Shown here piece by piece: positions 1-13,775 of a DNA stretch of 64,000 bases (positions are counted from its first letter, which is position 1; each line of letters opens with the position of its first letter). This DNA is from Hybos culiciformis (Eukaryota; Arthropoda; Insecta; Diptera; Hybotidae): the NCBI GenBank assembly GCA_964007475.1, contig OZ023274.1:54579678-54643677 (forward strand). The letters run 5' to 3'. A program made the position numbers and the translations under genes. The notes under the pieces are model-generated. The model saw only the letters and a list, made by a program, of their open reading frames with translations. It made no database searches and was not told where the DNA came from.

Positions 1-1149
1 TTTTTATTTTTTTTTGCACTAAATCAGAATATTTTCAATGAAGTCTTATTGCATTTAATTCTTTCGACATTAATTTGAAAATATTGCAAGCATGTTTTTT
101 TTTTAATTTGAATTTTTTTTTTATTATAAATTTTTTTTACAACATTTTGAACCAGTATGTGTACCAGAGGTTCACAACTGAGATGTTATTGGGTCGAATT
201 TTGAAAAACTTGATAATCCTAGGTATTTTAAAAGGTTTGAAGAAAAAGTTCTACATTATATTTTCGTTTAGGCTTAATTTCTTATTTTTTTTAATGGTTG
301 AAATCAGAGTTCAAACACTTACTTCAAGTTGGAATGTACATAAATAACCATTCCGATTTTGGAATAAGAGAATTCACAATTGTACAATTCGTATGATAAT
401 GATGATAGAAACATAATCAAGAGACGCAATTAAGTATTTCAAAATCGGGAAAATTTACGTGCTTTATATGCGCGCAAAATCTTCAATCGAAGTTTGATTC
501 ATGGACAATTTAAAAGAAGACTTTGTAGTATGAAGTATAATTTTCTTAAGTAGGTACCTACACAAAATTTTTGAGGAAATTTATTTCAATTTTTGTTAAT
601 TTTTGTGAAAAATAAAATAAGTACTTATTTGAAATTTTTTTCCCTGTATTTAGGTAGGTACAACTATTTTCCATTAACTATCAAGTTTTTTTAAAGCTAA
701 ATTTTAATGTCAAATCTCAAAATTGTGGGGGCTATAAAATTAAAAAAAATAAATTTCTAATTAAGTGATGACCATCATATCTAATTCTTTTTTTTTTAAG
801 TGGGCTGCATTAAACTTTTTTTTCTTCAAGTGAAGCATAAAAAAAAAATAAATATAATTACGAGATAATGACAATATCTATATAAAAAAAAAAAAATTAA
901 AAATGAAACATGTTTTACATTTTTTTTTTCTTTTCAAATTCGAGTTCAAAATATTTTATTTACTGACAAATTTAATTTTTTTTTTTTGCCATATGAAATA
1001 AATGATTGCAGAATATATTTGTTTTTCTTTATTTTTTGTTGTTTATCTACGTACGAAATGTTTCAATTTATACTGACAATTTATTCATTTTTTCGACACT
1101 GTTTTTTATTACTTCGAAATCATCCAAAAAATATAAATTGATTGTGATC

Positions 1150-1291
1150 GTGAAGTTAACCACGATCACAGAACAATTAAGGGATCGAAAGTCTTTTGTG
1201 TTATTTTTGAGCATTTTTTTGTGAAGTTATCCACGATCACAGAACAATTAAGGGATTGAAAGCCTTTTGTGTTATTTTTGAGGATTTTTTT
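1150..1291. repeat. Two-copy tandem duplication, period 71 bp, with a perfect hairpin
   Basis: Two near-identical copies start at 1150 and 1221 (GTGAAGTTAACCACGATCAC and GTGAAGTTATCCACGATCAC) and run through a shared TTTTGTGTTATTTTTGAG. The left copy is preceded by TGTGATCGTG, which pairs perfectly with CACGATCACA, giving a 10-bp stem with an 8-base loop. The second copy lacks the left arm, so the duplication began inside the hairpin. Confidence 0.75.
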
Positions 1292-3766
1292 GGGCTGCAG
1301 GAACCATTTAAATCCTGAAGGTCGTCAAATATATTCATATTTATGTAAAATCTTATTTTTTAACTCCCTTTAATGTTAAGAATTTTTTTTTTATTCAAGA
1401 AACTTAAACTTTCAATAACTTGAAAATTTTAGATTACGGGTGTCCATAAATACGTCAGAATGTAATTTGAGTTGAAATGAAATTAGTTTGAATTTGGGAC
1501 CTGTACATATTATGTTGAATAGGTACCTATTTTGTAAAAAAAAAAATTATAATTTAAGGTATAAATTAAGGAATTTCAACATTTGAAACAAAATGAATAA
1601 TTTCTTGTCGTTAGTTCAATTTTTTTTTTTTATATATATCAAGTTACTTAGTATCATTATTCTTTTTTTAAATTGAAAAATAGAAGTCATACACCGAAAT
1701 TTTGAAAAATGGCGCAAAAATAACAAAGTTCACCTTAGGATGGAATCTTCGAAATAAAAAATTTTGAATACAATACACATATCTGAAACTAATTCTAAGT
1801 ACCTATGTACCTATTTTTATATTACATATTTAATTTTTCGCATTCATTTAAGAAAAGTAAAAATGTCATTGAATTTTTACATAGCTCTATAATTTTTTGA
1901 ACTCAAATAAATAAAAAAAACAAAAACTTCTCTATGAATTCTTATAAATGCATAAAAATTTTTATATATTTTTCAATGTCATTATTTTCCATAATTCTTA
2001 ATTTATGTTATTATTTCTATATAGTTTTTTTTTTCTCTAAGGTTCACAAATTGGCATTGTTGTCGTCGTTAAAAAAAAAGTTTTTTTTTTTTAAATTATT
2101 GTATGTAAAAAAAATCCTACCTAGAAAACCCAACCTATGTAAATATTTACTTTATTTGTTGCTTTTTTTTTTATCTAAATAATAAAATTGTTATAAAATC
2201 ATAAAACTTAACTTATTAGTGAAGATAAGAATCATTCATTAACTTTTAAAAACATATGTTAAACATTTCTATTATATGTATTTATAAAATTTGTAGATAG
2301 ATTAGAAATTTCAAAAATAAGTTATTTTAAATGCCATATTGATTTCGTTCGGGGAATAGAAATAAGATTGATTCCGAGATACTTATATTCTTTTTTTTAT
2401 GGCAATCAATTTGTGCTTGAACCTATATGAACTAGGGCTGCAGATTTTAGTAATTTTATTTTTCCTCGAAATTTAGTTTTATCAAAATAGGCTAAAGAAT
2501 AAAGCTTCGAACTTCCAAGCTCCTAAGCTTAAAGGTAACCAATCGACTTGATGATAAATTAAAGTTAATCAATGCGATTTTGTGTTCAAACATTTGACTA
2601 AAAATTAAATTTATTTTTTTTTGTTTATTATTTTATAGATAATTCTAGCATTTGCTACAGAATAACAATTCAATTAATAATTTATTGAACGGCAAATTTT
2701 GAACGAATCACACTTTTGTTGTTCAACTAAAAAGTTGATCAACTGTGTTGAATTTTAATGTTATATATATACATATAAGTATATTTAGTTTAGTAATTGA
2801 AAAAGGTATTTGTGCTGTATAAGAATTAAAATAATTTATTTTGTTCAATTTAATTGTATGTAAATATTTTATGAGAATAATTTGCTGATGATGATGCATA
2901 TTTAACTTAAGTGCAACATAATAAAATAAAGACATAAACAGGCATATAGAGGTAATTACTTTGTAATTACTTAGGTATATTTATTTTGAATTAGAAAAAT
3001 TAGTTTTGTATAATTTTTATACAAATATTTTTTTGTGTATATTTTGCCAACAAGTTTGTTAATGATCTATCATCATATTTTTATACCTTATAGGTATGAG
3101 TTTTAGAAAGTGGAAATTCGAAGTTAAGATTCCTCCGATGTTCCTTACGTTCAGTGCTTTTTAAGAATTCTACTTATAGCAGTAAATTGAGAACTTAGAT
3201 TTATTTGTATAAACATTTTTATTCAGAGAGATTGTTCGCAATCGAAAGCATTTTTTAAGACGGATTATTAAAATTGGCCACTTTGAGCTTTTAATAAAAT
3301 TAATATAATTCATATTCAATTTGTCAGACTTTATTTTATTTGATTTTCTTACAGTTTACTTGGTTCATTATGTTACAAGGTAGACAAATTACTGCACCTT
3401 TTTTCCTAACCTTTAATTATATTCTGTAAATTAAAAAAATTAAATTATTCTTGCTTAGAATCTTCTTGTAACCATTAAATTTTAATTATATTTGTTTATA
3501 TGTAAAATCATTCATGAAAAAGAAAATCATTATTAACTATTCATTTTAATTCCATCCATTGTTGTGCACTTCAAAAAGTCAAAGATCAAGAACTTCTTTT
3601 ATTCTGGAAGTAGTGCCGGCAAGGCATAATAGTTTTCACACATTTGAGTTAAAAAATTTTACTCAATACATTGAAAATATTGTCATAATTTTTGAGTTAT
3701 TTAGAAAAAAATTTACTTGTATGAATTCTGTTCCTCTTATAATAGTAGATTACAACACTTGTTAAG

Positions 3767-3926
3767 AAAATTTGTTATTACAACGAGTTGTGTATACACA
3801 AAAACACATAGACACGAGTCAACACTTATATCACGAGACCGTTAGGTCGAGTGATATAATATTGACAAGTGTCGATGTGTTTTTGTGTTTTTGTGTATAT
3901 ACACAACGAGCTGTATAACAAATTTT
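3767..3926. mobile_element. Foldback (MITE-like) element, about 160 bp
   Basis: The left arm begins AAAATTTGTTATTACAACG and the right arm ends CGAGCTGTATAACAAATTTT; they are near reverse complements. Inner segments also pair, including TATATCAC with GTGATATA and the CACAAAAACACAT / ATGTGTTTTTGTG block, and only a small loop remains around 3840. There is no open frame. It reads as a non-autonomous foldback element; superfamily and target site duplication are not resolved. Confidence 0.65.
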
Positions 3927-4026
3927 ATTAACATGTTTTGTACACTGTTTTAATTGTGAGAGGTAGTTGCAATCAATACATTTGCAATGCAAAAAATAAA
4001 CAAAAGTTCAAAATGAAGAGAATAAA

Positions 4027-4100
4027 TAAAATTTACTTACCTAATACAGAGAATGTAAATAAAATTTACTTAATACAGAGAATGTAAATAAAATTTACTT
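4027..4100. repeat. Short tandem repeat, about 2.5 copies of a 29-33 bp unit
   Basis: TAAAATTTACTTA occurs at 4027, 4060 and 4089, separated by AATACAGAGAATGTAAA. Offsets are 33 and 29 bases, the first unit carrying a 4-base insertion. Confidence 0.7.
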
Positions 4101-7100
4101 AATTAAATAATTACATGTGTATTGACGCATGTAATATAACATTTACCGAGCTAAATTTGCGATTGTAAATACAACTTACACATTAAATATTATTACTCAA
4201 TGGTAGAACTGACCTACCATCATTTAGATCTAAATATTTTCTTATGAACATATAATTTTTAATATGAAAAATTAACATATATACAATTATATTGAATTGA
4301 ATTATATAATTTGATATACTTACTGATTATGCAAATGAGAATATATAAAAAAATAATGATAAGAATTCGTACGTACGTATGAAAAATAGGAAAAAAAAAT
4401 TAATAGATAAGAAAATATTTAAAAAATAATTTTACTCCCACAAAAAAACTAATTTTTTTATGACGAATCAAAAAATAAATAAAAACAAACATTAAGGAAA
4501 TAATCTGTCAGCGATTAGTAAGTTAAAGTTCAATTGAAAAAAAAACCATAAAGTAGCATAATTAATATCAAAATTTATGTTGAAAAAAAAAGGGTTTGAT
4601 GAGGTATAAACAAAAACAAAACAATGAAATTTTAAAAGTAAGTATTGTTTTTATTTATTCATTTGGTTTTTCTTTTTTAAGACATAAATGTTTTTTCCCA
4701 TCTTTTGGATTTATGTTTACAACATCGAAAATAACAGGAAATTAATGTTTAGTCTACAAATATTATGAAGCATTATTCATTAGAAGATAATCATTTGGTG
4801 GCACATCGCATTTGAACGTGGTTCAAACTCAAAGTGAATGAAAATAAAATAGAACAAAAAAATAAAGAATTTTGTCGATTTTCTTGAACTAATCACATTT
4901 AACTAGATTATGAAACTGAAATTTTCAAGCTATGTATACTATAATGTGGAAATTTTTCTCAATAAATTTCTTTGAATTGGTAGGGTTTGAATTGATGTAG
5001 AATTTTTTTTAGATCTGAAAAAAGAGCGTTCAAATTAATGTTCTGATTTACAGACTCCCAAATAAATGTAATAACATTTATTTATCAAAATTTTCTTTGA
5101 ATTCTTACTTAAAAGGTTATTGAACATGCGTTACTGTAGTTGATGACAGTCTAAAAACAAATTATGCATTCTGCAAAAAATAATATTACAGACTTATGTT
5201 GCCTCATTATTGGCGCAATTGAATTTTGAATAGTCTCCGTTAATTAATATCTTATTAATTCAAATTCAATCTATTAGTATTCAGAAAATTTGACCCTGAT
5301 AATATTTGTATTTTCATATGAAAAAACTTTTTCTTTGTATTTCATAAATCTGTAATAATAAGTTTTATGCGTAACAAAAATTTAATTTTTTATTATTTTA
5401 TTAGACTTTCTATTCTTGCTCTATATAAAATGCTTAGTAATTTTTATGTAAATAAAAAATGATTAAGTAAAATTAAGAATTTCCTCAAGAAAAAATGGGA
5501 AAAAAAAAATTTGATACTTAACATAGTTACATATTTTTATTATAAGAAAAATACATATTTCGGAAATGATAATTTGTCTGTTAAAATTTAATATAAGTTT
5601 TGTAGTAAATTCCATTGTTTGAATTTATTAGATTTTATATTACTCTCTAATAATGATTGGGAGCTTAGTTAGTTTGTCTAAATAAATTCCTTTCAAACTT
5701 TAGATACCATGCCCATCAAGATATTATATCAAAAATTTCATATTTATTTCAAAGTTATTACGTTTTTTTTAAATATTTATTTATGTACATTATCAATGTA
5801 CTTATTTTAATTATTGTAATAAATTAATACGATCATGATTGACGACAAATAAAATGATAAGTATGCGGTTAAAAAGGAAAAAAAAAATTTAAATAGAATT
5901 AGCCGAAACATTTAAACTTAACGCAAGATAACAAACTGTACTAAAAAACTATTGCGATTTTTTGGAAATATCGTCATACTAATTTATTTTCATTGATTGA
6001 GTTGTTTCATTGTGGTTTAAATTTTTTTCAATTAATTAAAGTCAAATCAGTTTTTTTACGCAATTATGATTTTGCAGTTTACAAAGAATTTAGATTAATA
6101 TAATAATTGATTAGGGTTTTTTTTTAATTTTATTGGATTCTTTATAAATTGTGGGACAGATGTTTCCAACATTATTGGCTTGATTCTTCAATCCGGATAG
6201 TAGAACATTGATTAAAAGTGCTATCAAAACTATTAAGGTTGCTTAAAATTTCAAATTGTAAATTCCAATCATATTTATTTATTTCATTTCTGCTTAACAC
6301 AAACAGTTCACAAAAAAAAAGCAACATAAATGATTTGGATAATGTACATGTATTGTATATGTGTACATGATATCTAAATTAAATTATTTATATTCATCGT
6401 AAAATAGGGACTACTCTACTACTCTCCATCCTACTGAGTCCTAGTGGAAATCAAAAACAAACCGTTCCATTACTAGAAGTCTACGGAAATCAGTCTCTCA
6501 TTTGAGTACATGTGTATAGTGTATAAACTAGCGCCTAATATACTAATGGGTAAATGTTTATAATTTGATGTTGCAGAATATAAGATTGCGATTCCACGAG
6601 TGCTGTTGATACGAACATTACATATAATTTTTTCAAAAATATATTCCTTGAAAAAAAAAAAATTTGTTCATCGCAATAAACTAAAAAATATTATCCAGTT
6701 CACTCAAAACATGGTCGGACGTCATCCAATGAAACTTTCAACTTGTCTTTGATGTAAAAAGAAAAATTAAACAATAAATTTTTTTTATGAGGTCCATAAA
6801 AAAATTGTTTTTTTTCTTACTTTCATAAACGTAAATAGAGATAGGAATTTAGACATAAAGATCAGGCGGTTTAATAGGTTGTTGATGAAAAAAAAAAAAA
6901 TTATTCGCCTCGCGTTCATTTAATTTATAGATTATTGATATTTAATATTATAAATAAATAATATGAAAAAAAAAAAAATAAATTCCTTATTGACTTTAAA
7001 TGTTATCGAACTAAATTTCTCGAAATAAAAAAGTTCTTATATTTATACCGGAAAATGATAAGTTTGTTTTTATTATTTTAATGTTTTTTTTTTCTTTTTT

Positions 7101-10100
7101 CTACACATTTATTTTATTATTATGTCAAAAAAAAAAAAAAAAAAAACAATAACACAACATATCAGATATATTGTCTATATAAAAAAAGTCAATCTATAAT
7201 ATAAAGGAAATAATTCCTATCTTAAATGCGTACAAGCGGCCGGCGGACGGTTTGGCTGCTTTATGTATATTTATTTAAATTAGTCATTAGTGGTTCATGA
7301 TAATGTCTGTTATATTTTATTTTCGCTATTTATAGAAATATTTTCTAGAATAAAATAATTTTTGTTTTTGAAGGAAAAATACCAAAATTTTATTCTAATA
7401 AGAATGTTATATATTAAATCGAGTTTTGTGTAGGTTCCTCTACTGATAACACTCAAAAATCTATTTTCATATTTTTTTTATGTATTTTCACTCGAATTTA
7501 GATTGGTAATTACAATGATAAATATAAGAAGCAGGAAAGTTTATTTCTTATGAGCACTAAAAATCAGACATTCCACAAGCCAAAATGTGTGTGTTTTTTA
7601 TTTTAATTTCACAAACATTCTCTAGTTTCCAAGTTTATCATTTTTATGGCGCGAAATGAAAATAGAAAAATGTTATTTAACAATAAATTTTTTTAGAATT
7701 TTAATAATTGAATATCAATTGACTTATCAAGTATTCTAAGTATTATGCACTTCATGCATAGATATATATATTTATTTTTTTTGGAGAAAATATTTTTCTG
7801 TCTAATGTAAATAAATTAATATAAAAATATATTAAAAAAAAAATACAATTGATCGCAATTATTAATCCAATAAGTCATGATGAATTTATGTGGAATAATA
7901 ATTAATGATTCATCTTTGATTTTTGTTGTGATATGATTTTACAATAAAGAATTTTATCTTCCCTTTTTTTTCACTAATTAAGTATTCCACGATAAATTAC
8001 ATAAAAAAAAAGATAGAATTCAAAATAATAAATTGCGATGATTAATGTATTATCTTGCTTTATTTTATGATTCTTTATATTTGTGACAAGTGATAATTGT
8101 TGCTACAACAACAATTGGAAGTATTTTAGATGCATGTAATAAATTTCTGGCTAGTTTTTAAATTCAATAATAATAAAAGTGTAAATTTCGACTTCTAAAA
8201 GTACTTTTCACACTTGATAAGTTGAAAGAATTTGACATTTCCGGAAAAAACAAATAAGTCCGAACATGGTATAAACTTATAAAGTATATAAGTTTATAAT
8301 CATAAACATATCTATCAGTTGTATGATGGGATGTGTGATGACAGTAAGTAATGTGATTGTCAGCATATTTTTTATTTCGTTTGTGAATTATTTCTTTTTT
8401 AAGAAAAAAAAAAAAATAAATATATACATCAGAGAGATGTAAGTAGTTTAACTCTTTCTAAGTAGATTAACTCTTTCAAGGCGGAACATTTTACAAACAG
8501 ATGTTCATCGTTCAATTTAATTTAATATTAGTTATTTAAGTGTTTGCAGCATTAATAAAATAAAATACGGGTAATAAACACCTATATGAATTTCTGTTAA
8601 TAATTCAATTTCGATTTTCATTGATTCAGTTGTTCAATTAGTTATACACATTTATACGCACTTAACTTATCTTTTTTTGAAATTAAAAAACCAACATAAT
8701 ACTGCAAAATTATGTAAGGTCTGCGTAATATCTTAATCACTCAATTTTGTGCCTTATCTTTCGAATATTTTGTATTTATTTTGTTTTCACTTTTCAATTC
8801 AATGTTAGTAAATAAAGAAAATAAACAATGATTTTAATTGTGTAAGGTCAGTCTAATTGTCATATTAAAAATGAAAAACTAATATCGATTTCTATTCCCG
8901 AACTCACTATGTTGATAAGTAACAATTGTTCGAATATTTTATTATTCTATATTTTATTCGAGCGAAAATAGAAGGGTGTTTCATTGAATTTCGATCAAGT
9001 TAGTGTCACTTCACAGTAAGTTTAGTAACAGGCCATTAAAGTAATCTGATGATGGGTAATTCCTATACCTATATTAAATTAATATTTGGCCCAAAAAATA
9101 AGGAAATTCCCAAATAAATTCAAACTAGAATAGTCAAATAATAATAAAACTTTAAGCCAATATTAAAAAATTACATTTTTTTTTTGTTCAAATGTGAATA
9201 AACTTTATTCATTAAAAAACTTAACATACCAATGTTAACCTCTATTGCGGCTAATAAAAATAAATTTTTATGTCGCATACAATTTTTTTGTTATCAAAAC
9301 TTTTTTTTTTTGTGATAAGAAGTCAAAACAAAAACATTCATTTTTATGAATTGAAAAAAAAAAAAGAGTAAATAAATAAAAATTCTGATTAAAATACAAT
9401 TTTTTTGATGATGAATTGAAAAAAAAAAAATATTTTGGTTTTTAATGCCAAGGTTTAAATTTTCATCACGAAATTTAATATTCGAAAATGTTTTTGATTT
9501 TATTTTTTGTTTACAATATTGAATTTTTGTTATATGTACATATATAAATATATGTATGAAAAAATTATCATATGGGGTGGTCCATTAATATATTTTTTAT
9601 TTTTTATTTGAGATGTGTATGTTTAGTCATTTTTATAAACTCTTCATAAATCAATCACATTTTATAGTATATTTAATGTAGAAAGAGATATTAATGCACC
9701 TAAATTCTTGGGCTCACTTTGAAGTAATAAGTATGCCAGATAACTTATTTTCAATTAAATTGAACATTAGTTATTATTATGTAGATAGATAGTACTTCTA
9801 TTTCCGTTCGAATGTAATTTCGTCCATAATATATAATTTAGATTAGAAGTTTCATATATTTTGTAAGTTGATATCTCCCTTTTCTTGAAAAATTGTAACT
9901 AATTTAGTACAAAGCATAAAACTCGTAATCAATATATTTCTGTTAATTTTCACATCATTGTGTGTTTTTTTTTTTATTATTTTTTTTGACAAATTTTAGG
10001 TCAATAATTTTGAAATTTTTGCTAAATGTTTTATTTAGTGGTATTTGCATAGTGTGAAATTTTTTCGCTTCAATCATAATTTTTATGCAATTAACTTGAT

Positions 10101-13100
10101 ATATAAGTATATGATCAAAAAATATTTGGACAACAAATATTTACTTTCCATATTAATAAAAATACATTTTTTTTTGGAACATGTTAATAAGGGTGGGGAT
10201 AAAGTATTCTAATTCTACATTTTAAATTTTACACTTTTTTGAAACGATAAATATTTTTGCATTTATTAAAAATGTCTGCAAACTGAAATATACTACTCAT
10301 CAGAAATATACTACAAAAACTGTCACACGAGTGATAGAAATTATTTACAATTTCTTGTCATTACATCATGGCACTCGGTAAACCAGTTTCTCTTGCCTTT
10401 AATGAAGTATTTGTGGGAATTTTTTCCTTTTATGTTACACTTAAAGTAATTCTTAAGATTCTTGTAGTTAGTTATATTATAAAGATGTTGTAGATGAATA
10501 TATCACAATAAATTGGTGTAGAATAAACTATTTTATACAGACAAGTATCTATAAATTTCTCTTCAATGAAAATTGGTTTTAGCTGCTCGCAATTGCATTA
10601 AATTTTTTTTTTTCAAACTTTTTTCTAGCTAACAAAAAAATTTTTAAATATAATTTATTTTTAACTAAAATAAAACTGCATATTTCTTTTTAATTTATTT
10701 TAAATTAAGTTTTTCCTGTCATCTAAAAAGAAAACAAAATTTTCTTTAAGCTAAAAATAATAATTTCATAAGGAAAAATATTAAGAGACTATTGGGCGTC
10801 AAATTGTGAAAAATTATGAATTAATTGTCACATATTTGTTTTTTAAAATGTTTTTAAAACATATGAAATGAAATGCTTATGATTGCATTCAATTATCTTG
10901 TTAGAGTTCTATCTGTCATCATAATTTATTGTAAACATAAAATTAAATCAACAGTATAACAAGTTCAAAATTAAATTCAATTTCTTATTTATACCGATTT
11001 TTCTACAATTAAGTATTTATACAGTATTTGATGGAATACTCGTTTTACAAAACTGTTGTCATAATCAGGAGGATATTTTCTTTTATGGGACATGGGTAAT
11101 GAAGAGTAATTTTTGAAAGAAACAAATAGTTGAATCTTTGGTTGGCTGTAAAATGTTAATTTTTTATTTACTTGAAGAGAATTTCAGACTTTATATTTAT
11201 AATGAGGAAAATTTACATTAAGCTGACAGCAATTAGTTGTACAACTTGCTCGATCTTATTTAACATTAAATTTTTTAAACTTTATAAGTAAATTTTTTTT
11301 GTATAAAAATAAATTTTCTCATGTTTACAATTTATTATTAAATTATAAAATGTATAATTAAAAAATAAAAAAAAATAATTTCTGCGAGAAAAAATAAAAA
11401 TTAAAATAATATAACAAGTAAGTGTGCCAGAAATATTTGTCTTCTCTATAGTCGATTCTACATGATGTCGGTGATAATTTTGGAAGCGTGCCGCTTGTAT
11501 TCATATAATTATATATTATATATTAAGTATAGGAAGGTTCTTAATTTTGATTGTGAAAAAAGATCTTGCTGTGAATGAAAGGAGTTTAATAACTACTGTG
11601 CTATATTTATTAGTTTAGTTTTCTGTCAACTTTCCAAAAATTAAGTATAGGTCTCGATGTAAAGGTATCTTTTATTAAAAGTTTATTTTAAAAACATAAG
11701 AATTTTAATTCGACTAATTATTTATTTGAACTAGTAAACTTTTTATAGTAGGACATTTTCCTGATACAATAACAGAACTTAGTGAGAAATATTAAAAGCA
11801 TCAGTCAAATAATCATCATTGACACACGGATGGAACTGGATTAGAACTTCTTTTTTGTTTTGTTTCAATAATGGAATAGTCCTATAAATATTTGCTTTAA
11901 AAAATTATTTGAAACTTGGTTATTTAAATTTGCAGGTTCTAAAATAAATCTAAAAAATAATTTTTTTATTTTCATTTTGTTCTATTAATAAATTTTGAAA
12001 CATGATGATGAGTACGCAAGCATTTTAACATACAAAACATATATTCAATAAATAAAAAATGTTTGTATATACATTTTTCAAACACTACATATGTGCATGA
12101 AAGTATTAAGGTCTTTTCGAATGACGTCATTAATGAAACTTTATTACACACATTAGGTACAATTTTATTTTGTTTCACAATCAAAAAACATTTTTATTTT
12201 CCAGCTACAATATTAATGTGAGAAGTCATAAAAATAGTTTTTTCTTAAAAAATTAAATATAAAGATTTTATTAAAACTCAAAATTGACAAGATATCATTT
12301 TTCATGATGCTATAAACTTAAGATTTATAGATTTAGAGATGATGATCTACTAGAATCTTCAGAACACCCATATCCTATAAGCAGTGGGAATATGTACTTC
12401 ATAAATAAAAAATTTATTACAATTTTAAAGCTATGATACAAATTGTACACTGTAAGATTTTGATTCTAAGATGATGAACTGAAATCCTGTCTATTCGTCC
12501 AGATATCAGTTTAGATAAAAACAGTAGCCAGGACGGTAGCCTTCTTCATCTAGGACGAATATTTTGTAGCTCTACCTTTTTTTTTATTATGTTAGTTTCG
12601 TGCTGAATAAAAAAAAATATATTTTTCAAACGTTTTATTGCCGTATCATAGAAACTACCATTATTAGAAATACAATTTAATGCAGATAATTTTAGCACTG
12701 TAAATTTTTTCGTTGCAATGAAATAAGATATCAAAAATCTTCGTTTAATGTTAATTAAGTAGGTATGTACACGGAGAAAATTAATTTTTTGTTTGTTGAA
12801 TAATGTGTTGATGTTAAAATTTTAATTGCTGTCAAGGAAAAGATGTTATTTTTGTTTTTAAACACTAAAATTGAAAAACTAGATTAATTAAATCTCGAAT
12901 TAAATATTATGTATAATCTTACGAGTTAATCATAAAATGAAAAGTCTTAATGCATTTTTAAATATCCACTGATTTGAAATAATTTGTATAAGTATTTATT
13001 TTTTATTTATTATTATTTCAATAGAAAATTTGTGGAAAAAAGCCTTTCTTTTTTATTTTTGGAATAAATGACGGGAAGTTCACTATTAAAATAAAGAATT

Positions 13101-13573
13101 TAAAAATAGTAATTAAAAAATAAAAAAATTCAAATTAGGTTACAAATTCTTTTCATATTTTGAATAGTATATTTCAAAATAAGAATTTTCTTAGACATTA
13201 TGAATTAATTAATTAAGTACTTACTTGTTAACATTTTTTTTTGTTTGGACATTATAGTTTGTTATCTTTTTTTGGATGATGTGTTTAAATGATGATTATA
13301 TGGCAATAAAGAAGTAAGCTGTTAAGGGGGAAAATCAGTTTATAACAATACTTTATTGGAATTTGTTTTGTTGTTTTATTAAATTAAGCTCATTGTATGA
13401 ATTTTGTGTTTCAATTTTTTTTTTGTATCATACTTACAATTTAATTATAAATTAAAATCCTGTGAAATTTTGATTTGGATTATTTCGTTTATTTGAAAAA
13501 TAACACTTTGTTCTATCCGTTTTCAATATTCATTCCAATTTAATTCTATAATTTTTTATATATTTTTATTTAG

Positions 13574-13775
13574 ACTTATTACATCACTTCCAGTGTATAC
13601 ACAACGTTTATTGGTGTTATTATTTGGAACATTTCGAATAATAGCAAGTAGTGCTGAACGATGTGGTACAGGTATGACTAGTGAGGCGCTGGGCGTTTCG
13701 GTAGCACCTAGTTTTTTTCAATCATGTGTCAGTGATGGAAAAACCGCACGAATGGAAGACGTTCTTAGATTTAAG
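13574..13775 (+). CDS. RhoGAP-domain protein, internal exon (C-terminal half of the GAP domain)
   Basis: First visible exon of a six-exon partial gene (13574-13775, 26792-26978, 27217-27279, 28583-29055, 33951-35178, 38810-39375; about 905 residues in the window). It follows TTTTATTTAG and ends TTTAAG|GTAAGAA. It enters in phase 2 and leaves in phase 0. The sequence LITSLPVYTQRLLVLLFGTF followed by MTSEALGVSVAPSFF matches the RhoGAP helices usually written LPxxxxxxLxxLLxxL and MTxxNLAxVFGPxLL. RhoGAP domains accelerate GTP hydrolysis on Rho, Rac or Cdc42. The arginine-finger loop would lie in an exon upstream of the window. The usual conserved Asn of the second motif is Ala here, so catalytic strength is uncertain. 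I cannot assign the subfamily; the long Ser/Gln/Asn-rich tail suggests a large regulatory protein. Confidence 0.82.

Larger units (their letters stand above)
1..13573. other. Non-coding AT-rich DNA, probably 5' intron of the RhoGAP gene
   Basis: No convincing exon is visible on either strand. All open frames here are short, low-complexity (rich in K, N, I, F, L) and lack splice context. The next exon starts in phase 2 with a RhoGAP helix, so at least one upstream exon must exist; I do not find it here and it probably lies left of the window. Recognisable structure is limited to a 71-bp tandem duplication (1150-1291), a foldback element (3767-3926), a short tandem repeat near 4027-4100 and one GC-rich islet near 7229-7262. 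Confidence 0.6.

Noticed and set aside
12493..12560. Inverted repeat ATTCGTCC ... GGACGAAT
   Set aside because: Only 8 bp paired over about 68 bases; expected by chance in a window this size.
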